From: Paenibacillus sp. GP183
Lineage (GTDB): Bacteria; Bacillota; Bacilli; Paenibacillales; NBRC-103111
Assembly (NCBI RefSeq): GCF_900104695.1
Contig: NZ_FNSW01000002.1
Coordinates: forward strand, 124,001-188,000
Reading direction: 5' to 3'
DNA: 64,000 nucleotides
The position numbers and the translations under genes were made by a program. Positions 1-7,639 of this stretch are shown piece by piece. Position 1 is the first letter of the stretch, and the number at the start of each line of letters is the position of its first letter. The notes under the pieces are model-generated. The model made no database searches. It was given only the letters and a program-made list of their open reading frames with translations, and was not told the origin of the DNA.

Positions 1-541
1 TGTCCAACCAACGGATGAGCCGATTCTGCAGACGGACGCTATGAGTCACCCAAAATTCCCGATCACTCATCATCGTACGCAACCTTTGGAACACGCTTGC
101 CTGTCGAGTATAATCGTAGTAGTATCCTCGACAGACGACGTCTGCAATGACAAGTGCGTCCTTGGGGTCACTCTTGGATGGACTGTTATCGCGGTTCTCC
201 TTGTTTCTTTTGGTGGTGGCCGGGTTCACCATGACGACGTTAAGGCCTTTGTTTGCAAGCCAATTCGCCAAGTTCCACCAATAGTGTCCTGTAGGTTCCA
301 TACCGATGATGACGGTCTTCAGTCGGTGCTTTCGTTGTAATTCATCCATCCAACGTTGTAATTTTTCATAACCTTCAAGCGCATTTTTGAACGTGAGATG
401 TCGCTTAGCAAGAACGATGCCTCGAAAGTTAGTGGCTTGAGCTACATGAGTTTCCTTTGCCATGTCGATGCCTACAACGAGCTGAGTCGGGGAAATTCGT
501 TCAATCCGTTGATTTTGTCCGTTGATTTGTTTAAACTTCAT
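1..541 (-). CDS. IS110-family transposase, N-terminal part (cut by window edge)
   Basis: The frame is open from an ATG at 541 to the window start (180 codons), so only the N-terminal half is visible. It begins MKFKQINGQNQR and contains the DEDD RuvC-like motifs of IS110 transposases: GIDMAK near residue 24 (first Asp), GMEPTGHYW (Glu), and KSDPKDA. These enzymes are guided by a bridge RNA from the element's non-coding end. The Shine-Dalgarno GGAGG sits inside an inverted repeat (547-556 with 589-597). IS110 versus IS1111 subgroup cannot be decided without the far end. Confidence 0.9.
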   Translation of the reverse strand, partial: MKFKQINGQNQRIERISPTQLVVGIDMAKETHVAQATNFRGIVLAKRHLTFKNALEGYEKLQRWMDELQRKHRLKTVIIGMEPTGHYWWNLANWLANKGLNVVMVNPATTKRNKENRDNSPSKSDPKDALVIADVVCRGYYYDYTRQASVFQRLRTMMSDREFWVTHSVRLQNRLIRWLD

Positions 542-638
542 AATAAGAGCGCCTCCTTTGATGTTGTTGTGGAAAAACCCATCATACCGAGGCGCTCCTT
601 TTTTAGCAAAGGCCATTTCTTAGCCCATACAGGAATGT
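542..638 (-). mobile_element. IS110 non-coding end with RBS-sequestering hairpin / possible bridge RNA region
   Basis: This roughly 100-bp stretch separates the transposase start from the DUF2384 unit. On the coding strand GAGCGCCTC (589-597) pairs with GAGGCGCTC (547-555), and the second arm carries the transposase ribosome binding site. In IS110-group elements the bridge RNA comes from this upstream end, so the stem may be part of it, or may limit translation. The element boundary near 638 is inferred only because similarity to the second copy of the neighbouring unit starts at 639. Confidence 0.5.
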
Positions 639-999
639 TTAGCGTAACGAAGGGCTGCTGGATGCATCATAATCTCACCTTCATCAACCTAATCAGGCAT
701 CCGCATAAGTGCAACCCTCAGTATGTTTTTGCCCTCTTCACTATTCAATAAATCGATAGGCTTGACGTTATCTAAAGCTGGTACCGATTTAAATAACCAT
801 GTTCTAGCATGATTCCTAAGTCTATAGTTCAGTACAATCGCAATATCTTTCGGTACACTGATATCACCGAATTCGATTTCACTCTCAACAACACTTTTAC
901 TGCAATTGTCTACAAACTTGAGCCAATGATCTTCGTGATAGTCTTTTAAGGATACTTCAAATCCCATGACCATTCTCACCTCTTGTATCCGTTAGCTCA
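639..999. repeat. 361-bp duplicated cassette-like unit, copy 1
   Basis: Bases 639-999 match 26316-26676 with one difference seen (g/a in the tract cttttaaggata). Similarity starts at TTAGC and stops just after CCGTTAGCTCA, so both ends fall in the GTTAGC-containing repeat that separates genes in the 26-34 kb array. The unit contains exactly one gene plus its site. To the left is the IS110 end, to the right a different gene remnant. Confidence 0.85.
689..973 (-). CDS. DUF2384 (Xre/MbcA/ParS toxin-binding) antitoxin-like protein, copy 1
   Basis: About 94 aa. The C-terminal half (PALDNVKPIDLLNSEEGK, then an Arg-rich helix ending in MRMPD) matches the toxin-binding domain of Xre/MbcA/ParS antitoxins, usually partners of RES-domain toxins. 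No HTH is evident and no toxin gene lies beside it, so this may be an orphan. Start: the ATG at 973 follows AAGAGGTG closely; ATG at 967 has better spacing and an upstream GTG at 979 is also in frame. It is identical to the protein at 26.4 kb except one Ser/Phe change. Its upstream edge is the repeat TTGAGCTAACGG-type site at 986-999. Confidence 0.75.
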   Translation of the reverse strand: MVMGFEVSLKDYHEDHWLKFVDNCSKSVVESEIEFGDISVPKDIAIVLNYRLRNHARTWLFKSVPALDNVKPIDLLNSEEGKNILRVALMRMPD

Positions 1000-1128
1000 G
1001 TCCTTTAACTTTTTCTTCAACAAAAGCTCGTCATCTTTAATATAGTTGCAATGATACCAGAATGATGCACTTCCACGACAGAGTAGTTTAGTGCAATCGT
1101 TGACTGCTTCTTTATGGACGACGTGGTA
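993..1128 (-). pseudogene. 3' fragment of an unidentified gene ending at a repeat site
   Basis: On the minus strand a frame of about 43 codons reads like coding sequence (HKEAVNDCTKLLCRG, then SFWYHCNYIKDDELLLKKK) and ends in a TGA that is the first part of the TGAGCTAACGG repeat. No plausible start is present and the 5' part is missing. A gene whose stop codon lies in the repeat is the pattern seen in other units, so it is probably the remnant of a neighbouring cassette-like gene. Confidence 0.4.
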
Positions 1129-1205
1129 TCAAGACTTTGTTTAATCAATATTAATGTCACCTCTATATTACTCATATAGCCTCTGCCGGAGGTATAAATT
1201 ATTGG

Positions 1206-2138
1206 CTACAATTCATTGATAAATGCATAATTTCCTTGAACTTGTACGTATTCGTGTGCTGGTGCAGAAATCTTGTCTACCTTGCTCGCTTTAATCATTA
1301 TGACTTCATTTCCTTTATACGTTGTTTTACTTATTGTACCTGTAACTTTAATCCAATTGTCTTTGGCAAATTTCTCAGCATGGTCGAATTGGACCAATAC
1401 TCCGAAAGGGAGAGCATCAGCCGAACAGCATTGAATTTCAAATCTGGAAATCGAAAACATGTTCTGCGGCATCGCCTGTTCTCGATAAACAAATCCGCTG
1501 TTGATTTCGATCTGTTTTCCAACAAAGCTGTCTTTGAACATCTCAAGTGTGGACAATACTTCTACAAATCCTTTGTCTTTAACCTTAATCTTCTCTTTTT
1601 TATACAACTGTATGGCGAAATTTGCAAAATCATTGCTATATTTGTCCAATTTAAGTTCTTCTTTAATTTGTTCATCTTCCTTAGTCAATGACTCTGTCTC
1701 AGTGTTGTGTACTATGGCTGGATTGTAGGAAACACCGGATGATGAATATGCAGCTTTAACAATATTAGCCGAACCAGTCAGATTCATTCCCTTTTTGGCA
1801 GCCATTGCACTGCCGACCGACGTATCAGGAAGGATAAACCCAAGCATCAGAGGAAATAAGAACAAGCCGTAAATCGTACCTCTAAGTATGAGCGAATTGG
1901 AAGGTTCATGGTGGCAATCGCAGTCGATCTGCTGTCCCCGGAAGATGCGGTAAGCCGAATAGCCTTGATAGGCCGCTATAACGTATAATCCGACTGCCGA
2001 TGCCTTCACATAGATTTCCATATTCGGTGCAATATAATAAGAGATATGGCCGGAACGAACAAGATATATAATATAAACGGCAAATCCACATAAAATGATA
2101 GCCCGGGCCAAAAAGTGATTCATACGGTTACTTTCCAT
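1206..2138 (-). CDS. ycgQ: TIGR03943/DUF1980 (YcgQ-type) membrane protein
   Basis: About 310 aa. Three or four hydrophobic segments in the first 110 residues are followed by a large soluble domain. This is the layout of the TIGR03943 family, which always accompanies a YcgR/DUF318 permease, here encoded just upstream. Function is unknown; in the family it is discussed as a two-component transporter. Start chosen at 2138 (MESNRMNHF) because AGGGGGA lies directly upstream; the frame opens 12 codons earlier but would overlap the preceding gene. The 16-bp gap to that gene indicates an operon. Confidence 0.8.
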   Translation of the reverse strand: MESNRMNHFLARAIILCGFAVYIIYLVRSGHISYYIAPNMEIYVKASAVGLYVIAAYQGYSAYRIFRGQQIDCDCHHEPSNSLILRGTIYGLFLFPLMLGFILPDTSVGSAMAAKKGMNLTGSANIVKAAYSSSGVSYNPAIVHNTETESLTKEDEQIKEELKLDKYSNDFANFAIQLYKKEKIKVKDKGFVEVLSTLEMFKDSFVGKQIEINSGFVYREQAMPQNMFSISRFEIQCCSADALPFGVLVQFDHAEKFAKDNWIKVTGTISKTTYKGNEVIMIKASKVDKISAPAHEYVQVQGNYAFINEL

Positions 2139-2154
2139 AAAAATCCCCCTATTG

Positions 2155-3252
2155 TTAAAACGGTAGCTCTCCAATTGGCATTATTAGTATAACCGTTGCA
2201 AGTATCAACACAGTGAGCAACAACACAAATTTACTTTTGAATATAGACAAAAGCATGATCGTACCCTTTAAGTCTAGCATAGGACCAAAAACCATAAATG
2301 TAAGAAGCGATCCTTTGGAAAAAATCGGTACAAACGATGAAGCGACGAATGCGTCAGACGTGGAACATAAAGACAAGAGATAGGCATAAGCCATCATAAA
2401 GAAGTGTGAGCTCCAGTAACCCGTTCCCAAAGATTCAAGATTTTCTCTGGATACCAGAACTTGAATAAATGCAGTAATCAGAGAACCGATCAGCAAATAT
2501 TTGCCCATTTCAAAAAATTCCTCACCCGCATGGCTAAGAACATCGGTAAAACGATTTTCGCCATGATTGGGATCGTTTGGATTAATCCCATGCCGGACTC
2601 GTATCATATTTGTGAAAGTTTTGCGCTGAATACGAATCGGTTTATTAACATGCTTTACAACTGATTTTTTCAGTTTGGGCCACGAAGATTTGGATTCGGC
2701 ACGCAGTGGATTTGTTTTGATAAACTTGTAAACGATCAAGCCAATAATACATGCGATAAAAAATGCTAGGATCAACCGGGTATAGGCCATTCCCGGTTCC
2801 GTACGAAACGCCATGTATGTCGAAAAGAAGACGACTGGATTAATGATAGGGCCTGCAAGGATAAAAACAATCGCCACATAAAGCGGCATGCCTTTATGCA
2901 TTAAACGTCTTACGACAGGCGTAAGTCCACATTCACAAATCGGAAAGACAAAGCCAAGTACGCAGGCAAACATGACAGCAAGTAATGGATCACGGGGTAT
3001 GAACCTTTGCACAGTCCGTTCCGACACGAAAACCTGCAGGATGGAAGAAAAAAGAACTCCTAGCATCATGAAAGGAAGCGCCTCAAGAATGATACTGATA
3101 AATAAAGTTTTAAAGGTGGACAGAAACTCGGATGAAGAAGTTGAGTTGGTGTACATCTTGATAATAAGTACAGCCAGTCCGATCATGATGGCGGGTGCGG
3201 CTAATGGCAGGATTGTACTCATATAGCTGTTCCTTTTAATGGAGACCTGCAA
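2155..3252 (-). CDS. ycgR: YcgR-type permease (DUF318/ArsP_1 family)
   Basis: 365 aa integral membrane protein with about eight hydrophobic segments in two blocks separated by a basic cytoplasmic loop (residues about 180-235). The repeated segments FVFPICECGLTPVVRR and the PIINPVVFFST region are typical of the DUF318/YraQ permease family, where the Cys-containing loop recurs. It pairs with the downstream TIGR03943 protein. Start is uncertain: TTG at 3252 has GGGAGG seven bases upstream, while the internal ATG (MSTILPL) has only AAGGA. Confidence 0.8.
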   Translation of the reverse strand: MQVSIKRNSYMSTILPLAAPAIMIGLAVLIIKMYTNSTSSSEFLSTFKTLFISIILEALPFMMLGVLFSSILQVFVSERTVQRFIPRDPLLAVMFACVLGFVFPICECGLTPVVRRLMHKGMPLYVAIVFILAGPIINPVVFFSTYMAFRTEPGMAYTRLILAFFIACIIGLIVYKFIKTNPLRAESKSSWPKLKKSVVKHVNKPIRIQRKTFTNMIRVRHGINPNDPNHGENRFTDVLSHAGEEFFEMGKYLLIGSLITAFIQVLVSRENLESLGTGYWSSHFFMMAYAYLLSLCSTSDAFVASSFVPIFSKGSLLTFMVFGPMLDLKGTIMLLSIFKSKFVLLLTVLILATVILIMPIGELPF

Positions 3253-3374
3253 ACGAAATCCTCCCTAACAGTGTTTTTCTATATTATATTCCTTAAAATG
3301 ACATACTGCATCCAATCTTTTAAACAGAGATTGATTCGCAGTAATGGTTATGAAAATTTCGAGATGGATTAATT

Positions 3375-3412
3375 AAGGAAGGATCTTGCCGTAGCAAGAT
3401 CCTTCCTTATTT
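3375..3412 (-). terminator. Intrinsic terminator after phoU
   Basis: AAGGAAGGATCTTGC (15 bp) repeats inverted around a 4-base loop. It lies just past the stop of phoU; the T-rich tract is stronger on the plus side (ATTTTT), so it may act in both directions. Confidence 0.75.
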
Positions 3413-3439
3413 TTCCAAGATCTCATTCTTGTTATCACA

Positions 3440-4099
3440 TTAATTGTTCAAAATTTTTCTTATTCCCGTTACCATGTAAATGACCCCTTCACCAATATTG
3501 GTTATATGGTCCGCAACTCGTTCTAAGTGATGTGCTACCAAAATCAAATGGGTTAGTTGACGGTTTTTCGCTGTTTCAGAACCCATTAATTCAACCATTT
3601 CGGACATAATCTTGCTGTAAAGTGTATCGGCTTGCTCTTCCTTCTCCGAAAGTGCGGCGGCACGATGCACGTTTCGCTCCGTGTAAGACAACAAACTCTC
3701 CAACAGCATTTCCTTAGGCAGATTTACCATTCGGGGAATGTCTTCCACCGCCTGTACCAGTTCTTCGCCACTCAATCGAATGGTAATCTTTGCAATATCG
3801 ACAGCATGGTCAGCGATACGTTCCAAGTCTGTGGATATTTTCAGTACCGTTCCAATAATACGAAGATCGCTGGCCATCGGCTGCTGCAGGGCGATCAATT
3901 GCAAGCATAGTTCTTCAATATGTTGCAACGACTCATCAATTTTATCATCGCTATCTATAACATCATTCGCCAACTTATCGTCGTGACGAGCTAGGGACTC
4001 CCCGGCTGAATGGATCAAATGCTCCACACTTGCTCCCATATCAAGCAATTTTCGTTGCAATTCATCTAAAGAATGGTGAAAACTGGATCTAGTTTCCAT
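3440..4099 (-). CDS. phoU: Phosphate signalling complex protein PhoU
   Basis: 219 aa, the usual PhoU length, formed by two repeats of a three-helix bundle. Family signatures are visible: IIGTVLKISTDLERIADHA around residue 85 and LILVAHHLERVADHITNIGE near 190, both carrying the E-R-x-x-D-H metal-binding pattern. PhoU restrains the Pho regulon by linking the Pst transporter to the PhoR kinase. No pst genes are next to it in this window. The ATG at 4099 is preceded by AAAGGAGGC. Confidence 0.95.
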   Translation of the reverse strand: METRSSFHHSLDELQRKLLDMGASVEHLIHSAGESLARHDDKLANDVIDSDDKIDESLQHIEELCLQLIALQQPMASDLRIIGTVLKISTDLERIADHAVDIAKITIRLSGEELVQAVEDIPRMVNLPKEMLLESLLSYTERNVHRAAALSEKEEQADTLYSKIMSEMVELMGSETAKNRQLTHLILVAHHLERVADHITNIGEGVIYMVTGIRKILNN

Positions 4100-4364
4100 G
4101 CTTTAGCCTCCTTTACCCATATCGGAAAGATTTTCACTGGAAAATCTCACTTACCACATATTTCCAAATCCAATAATAATTAAACTATGCCCCTCCTTTA
4201 AACCTATGTCAAAGTTCGCTCAGACATATTTTTAAAAAATGGCATGTAGGTTTTTTTGGGCTTTTGGGAAGGCTTTGTTTACGGACATGATCACAAAAGC
4301 GAGTGTTTTTGTTCAGATGACCTTTTTTTGAGCTATCATTCTCAGTTAGCATTGAAGGGGTGGA
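4100..4364. other. Intergenic region with one B-type repeat site
   Basis: No gene seen. It holds the phoU 5' region and, at 4328-4356, a hairpin repeat of the array type (TTGAGCTA, ATCATTCTCAG loop, then TTAGCATTGAA), positioned just past the 3' end of the broken GNAT gene. Confidence 0.6.
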
Positions 4365-4870
4365 TTATATAAGTGCCTTTTTATATCTGATTTGACTTAG
4401 TTCTATATCTCTAAAGATTTTCCTTTCTATTCCGTCATGCCAAAACCCTTGTTTTTCATAAAAGCTAATAGCATTTTTATTTTCTTTAAGTACCCATAAT
4501 ATTGCCGTAGTATATCCAAGATCTTTTAATTTTTCTAAGCACCAGTTCAACAACTGTTTTCCAAGCCCGATAGCCCTAAAGTTTTGAACAAGATATATTG
4601 CTGAGATTTCACCACTACATTTTTCCAATCCTTGTCACTGCAAGCTTTTAGTATCAAACAGCCAACAGCTTTATTATCAACTAACATGATTGCTATTCGT
4701 TCCGCACCTTGAATAAGAGTATTATAAAAGTACCTCTCTCTAGCGACGGGTGTATACTGATTTAGAAACTCATCAGGCATTATGCCATTATATGTATTTC
4801 GGTAAGATTCTGAATGGACAAACCCCAAGTTCCTTGCATCTTCTAACCTAGCCCATCGTATTTCTGTCAT
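4365..4870 (-). pseudogene. GNAT N-acetyltransferase, frameshifted
   Basis: Two overlapping frames together make one GNAT protein. Residues MTEIRWARLEDARNLGFVHS to about KACSDKD (4870 down to about 4625) give the N-terminal half; EISAIYLVQNFRAIGLGKQL to the end (4365-4628) give the acetyl-CoA loop (R-x-x-G-L-G) and the FYEKQGF C-terminus. The shift lies near 4622 around a run of A's (TTGGAAAAATG). It could be a sequencing error. An A-type site (4935-4960) lies upstream and a B-type site (4328-4356) downstream, so it is a cassette-like unit. Confidence 0.8.
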
Positions 4871-4934
4871 TAGAAGATCTCCTTTAAATCAGGTATTTCC
4901 TAACATTATTCGGCAATTCTTCACCCATTCCTTC

Positions 4935-4960
4935 TTCAACTAATCTGCCCGTTTAGTTGG
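4935..4960 (-). repeat. A-type hairpin repeat
   Basis: On the plus strand TTCAACTAATCTGCCCG followed by TTTAGTTGG; arms CAACTAA and TTAGTTG. It shares the CTGCCCGTT loop with the A sites at 11.4, 27.7, 28.9, 30.4 and 34.7 kb. Confidence 0.75.
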
Positions 4961-5011
4961 TTGTTCCATCAACTCACGAAGTCCTTTTTTATGATGTTCT
5001 AATTTCCCCAT
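4940..5011 (-). pseudogene. 3' half of a 46-aa protein interrupted by IS605 copy 1
   Basis: Joining this segment with 6774-6842 restores a single frame of 46 codons without any lost base: MDQKIFRVSGISALNTPQ in the 5' half and KLEHHKKGLRELMEQPTKRAD in the 3' half. The stop TAG lies within the A-type repeat at 4935-4960. Function unknown. Frame continuity across the insertion is the main reason to call it a gene. Confidence 0.55.
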
Positions 5012-5180
5012 GTGACATGCTCCCATGCCTAAAGGCAGGGGCTTCTCAGATCATCGGGGATCGTAACCTTTCCCCTCCTTGGAGGCTCTATCCAAGCCTA
5101 GTCTTTTTTAGGTTACGATACGTTTTTCAAAGCTAGGTTTAGTATGTTAATCGCCGCATTTACGTCCCGATCTGCAACAT
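5012..5180 (-). ncRNA. Probable omega RNA (reRNA) of IS605 copy 1
   Basis: By family knowledge the guide RNA covers the last part of tnpB and the 3' end of the element and runs into the flank. This tract contains two GC hairpins (around GGCTCTATCCAAGCC and GCCTTTAGGC). The 5' limit is an estimate. The guide would be the adjacent flank, beginning ATGGGGAAATTAGAAC. Confidence 0.55.
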
Positions 5181-6198
5181 ATCCGCAAGAACATTGATGC
5201 GTTCGTTCGGATAGTGTTTTTTTGACGATTTCACCACAGTTGGAGCATTGTTGAGATGTGTTGTATGGATTCACTTGCACGACTTGACGACCGGCACTTT
5301 CAGCCTTGTACATCACGAATTGTACGAGTTGCTGCCATCCTGCATCAACAATGCTTTTTGCAAGATGATGGTTCTTAACCAACCCTAATACGTTTAAATC
5401 TTCAAAAGCAATCAATTGGTACTGGTTTACGAGTTTACGAGAAACTTTGTGCGCATGATCTTTTCGCTGATTGGCTACATGCTCATGCAATTTCGCCAAT
5501 TGATGTACAGCTTTGCTTCTACGTTTCGAACCTTTTTTCTTTTTGGATACGGCACGTTGTAGATGTTTCAATCGTTGTTCACTTAGACGAAGATATTTGG
5601 GTGATTCTATCGGTTCTCCTTCAGATGGTATTGCAAGGTGTTTGAGTCCTAAGTCTATACCAACCTTCATGTTTGTTATAGGCAAAGGTTTGGCTTCAAC
5701 TTCACACGAAAAACAAGCATAGTATTTTCCGTTTTTGACAAGGATGGAACAGGTTTTCATCTTGCCTTGCAGTTCTCGATGTAGTTTTATTTTCACTTCA
5801 CCGATCTTGGATAGCTTTATTTTATTGCCATGGATTGTGTACCCGCCTTGCGGATAGGTAAACGAATCGTACCTTGATTGTGGTTTGAAACGTGGGAACC
5901 CTGGAGTCTCGGCTTGCTTCACTCGTCTAAAAAATGCTTGATACGCCTTATCCAATCGTTTCGCAACATCCTGTAACACTTGCGAATGCACTTGCTTTAA
6001 TGCCGGAATGTGTTGTTTACGCTCGTTGAACGTGTTTGCTTGATCGTAGTAGTTCGGTGTTTTCCCTTCTTGTTTGTAGGCAAGAATACGTTCCTCTAGT
6101 AACCGGTTATACAACAAACGGCAGCGTTCAAGAGTAAATTGTATCTGCTGTTTTTGCTCTTTTGTTGGGTATATTCGGTATTTGTAGGCAACAAGCAA
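5113..6198 (-). CDS. tnpB: TnpB, RNA-guided nuclease of IS605 copy 1
   Basis: 361 aa. N-terminal OrfB helix-turn-helix region, then RuvC-like motifs: GIDLGLKHLAI (Asp, about residue 180), FEDLNV (Glu, about 265) and DRDVNAAINIL (Asp, about 343), with a CSNCG...CSCG zinc ribbon between the last two. TnpB cuts DNA next to the target-adjacent motif using an omega RNA from the element's 3' end, which helps the element persist after excision. It starts 2 bases after the tnpA stop. All catalytic residues are present. Confidence 0.95.
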   Translation of the reverse strand: MLVAYKYRIYPTKEQKQQIQFTLERCRLLYNRLLEERILAYKQEGKTPNYYDQANTFNERKQHIPALKQVHSQVLQDVAKRLDKAYQAFFRRVKQAETPGFPRFKPQSRYDSFTYPQGGYTIHGNKIKLSKIGEVKIKLHRELQGKMKTCSILVKNGKYYACFSCEVEAKPLPITNMKVGIDLGLKHLAIPSEGEPIESPKYLRLSEQRLKHLQRAVSKKKKGSKRRSKAVHQLAKLHEHVANQRKDHAHKVSRKLVNQYQLIAFEDLNVLGLVKNHHLAKSIVDAGWQQLVQFVMYKAESAGRQVVQVNPYNTSQQCSNCGEIVKKTLSERTHQCSCGYVADRDVNAAINILNLALKNVS

Positions 6199-6200
6199 TA

Positions 6201-6614
6201 CTATTCACCTCGTTCTTTTTGGCTTTCAATATATTTTTTGATTACATCCCGTTGAACTGTACCTACGGTTGCAACAAAATACGAGTTTGTCCATAGGGAA
6301 GGGAGTCTACTTTTTAGATGGCTAAACTCTAGTCTTAGCACTCTTGACGTGTACCCTTTCAAATGTTTCACTACTTTGTGGATTCCAAACTGTGGATCGC
6401 ATTTGATGAGCAAATGAACATGATCGGGCATAATTTCCATTTCAACGATTTCTGTGTTTAACGCTTTAGACTTCTCTAAAAACAAACTTTTTAGCCTTGT
6501 ATCAATTGGTTCTTTGAGTACCTTTTTTCGATACTTAGGACAAAAAACAACATGATATTTACAATCAAAAACGATATTATGATTACTTTCTGCTTTTCTA
6601 CTCAATGTCATCAC
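6201..6614 (-). CDS. tnpA: TnpA, Y1 HUH transposase of IS605 copy 1
   Basis: 137 aa, standard length for IS200-type TnpA. The HUH pair is HVHLL in PDHVHLLIKCD (about residue 65) and the catalytic Tyr is in KKYIESQ near residue 130. The enzyme cuts and joins single-stranded element ends at hairpins. Start read as GTG at 6614, directly followed by ATG; AGGTGATG overlaps it, so the third-codon region (TTG at 6605) is a possible alternative. Confidence 0.93.
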   Translation of the reverse strand: MMTLSRKAESNHNIVFDCKYHVVFCPKYRKKVLKEPIDTRLKSLFLEKSKALNTEIVEMEIMPDHVHLLIKCDPQFGIHKVVKHLKGYTSRVLRLEFSHLKSRLPSLWTNSYFVATVGTVQRDVIKKYIESQKERGE

Positions 6615-6773
6615 CTACAGTAAATTGTACCACAAATAGTTAGTTTAATGTAGTTTATCTAACATGTTTTAAAGAGAGAATTTAAGAATTTTGCTCTTAA
6701 CATCCCTAAAGGGATGCAGAGCAAATTGCCTTATATCCCCATGGCTAAAGCAAGGGGTTTTACGGCGAATTTG

Positions 6774-6842
6774 ATAAGTTGCTAAAGTTTGTGGAGTGTT
6801 CAAAGCAGAAATCCCACTAACCCTAAATATTTTTTGATCCAT
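6774..6842 (-). pseudogene. 5' half of a 46-aa protein interrupted by IS605 copy 1
   Basis: Begins ATG at 6842 and runs 23 codons to the element. See the 3' half at 4940-5011, with which it is in frame once the element is removed. Ribosome binding site is weak (TGGTGTTG). Confidence 0.5.
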
Positions 6843-6917
6843 TCAACACCAGTGTACCGGAACCTAATTAAGTATTCGCTTATAAAAACAGGGAAATATT
6901 GACATAATATAGTAGAG

Positions 6918-7634
6918 GTGATGCCCTTGAATTTTGAACTTTACATTAAACTAACCTATGCCCTGTTTTTAGGATTGCTTATCGGTATAGACCGGCAACT
7001 CAAACACAAACAACTGGATATTAATACGACCATTGTAATTTGTGTTGCTTGTTGTTTAATTACGATCATATCTATAGAATCGGTAACGAAGTTTGCTGTC
7101 CTTGGGCTTAACAACCGGGATCCCATGCGTTTAGCAGCACAAATTGTAAGCGGAGTGGGTTTCTTAGGCGCCGGAATTATTTTGAGAAGAAACAATGATG
7201 TGATTTCTGGGCTTACTTCTGCAGCCATGATCTGGGCCGCTTCCGGTCTCGGTATCGCAGTTGGCGCAGGCTTTTATTTAGAAGCGTTGTACGTAGCGGG
7301 TCTTCTTTTACTAGCCGTTAATGTATTTCCTCATGCGATTAAACGGTTGGGTCCGGTCAAATTAAGACAGCGGGATGTATCCGTAAAAATTGTCATGGAA
7401 GCCAATTACAAACTAACCGATCTGATCAAAACCATTGAGGGTAAGAAGCAAACAGGAATAGAACACAATCAAAAGGTAATGGATATTAGACATTTGAAAA
7501 TTAAAGATTTGGATTCAAGCTTCCAACAAGTCGAATTAATTCTAGCCGCACCTGAGAAACAATTTACAAGCGAGATCTATTATTTTATTAAACGCATTGA
7601 TCATGTTGTATCGGTGGAGGTAGAGCATCTATAA
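6918..7634 (+). CDS. MgtC/SapB family membrane protein
   Basis: 238 aa. Four or five hydrophobic segments in residues 5-140 carry the family signatures LGLLIGIDRQLKHK and QIVSGVGFLGAGIILRR, followed by a soluble ACT-like C-terminal domain (about 150-238). MgtC-type proteins modulate F-ATPase and magnesium or membrane-potential homeostasis; the C-terminal domain is typical of the longer MgtC group. Start uncertain: GTG 6918, ATG 6921 or TTG 6927; TTG has GAGG at the best distance and gives MNFELYIKL. Confidence 0.85.
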   Translation: MMPLNFELYIKLTYALFLGLLIGIDRQLKHKQLDINTTIVICVACCLITIISIESVTKFAVLGLNNRDPMRLAAQIVSGVGFLGAGIILRRNNDVISGLTSAAMIWAASGLGIAVGAGFYLEALYVAGLLLLAVNVFPHAIKRLGPVKLRQRDVSVKIVMEANYKLTDLIKTIEGKKQTGIEHNQKVMDIRHLKIKDLDSSFQQVELILAAPEKQFTSEIYYFIKRIDHVVSVEVEHL

Positions 7635-7639
7635 ATAAA

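Larger units (their letters stand above)
5012..6773 (-). mobile_element. IS200/IS605 element, copy 1 (tnpA-tnpB)
   Basis: 1762 bp. The 5' end (plus-strand right) starts CAAATTCGCCG directly after a TTAT on the coding strand, and the 3' end is GGAGCATGTCAC. Both ends carry subterminal hairpins (CCCCTTGCTTTAGCCATGGGG-like, split stem, and GCCTTTAGGC). No target duplication is expected for this family. All five copies in the window share the TTAT flank, which I take as the insertion and TnpB target-adjacent motif. It interrupts a 46-aa gene. Confidence 0.92.
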
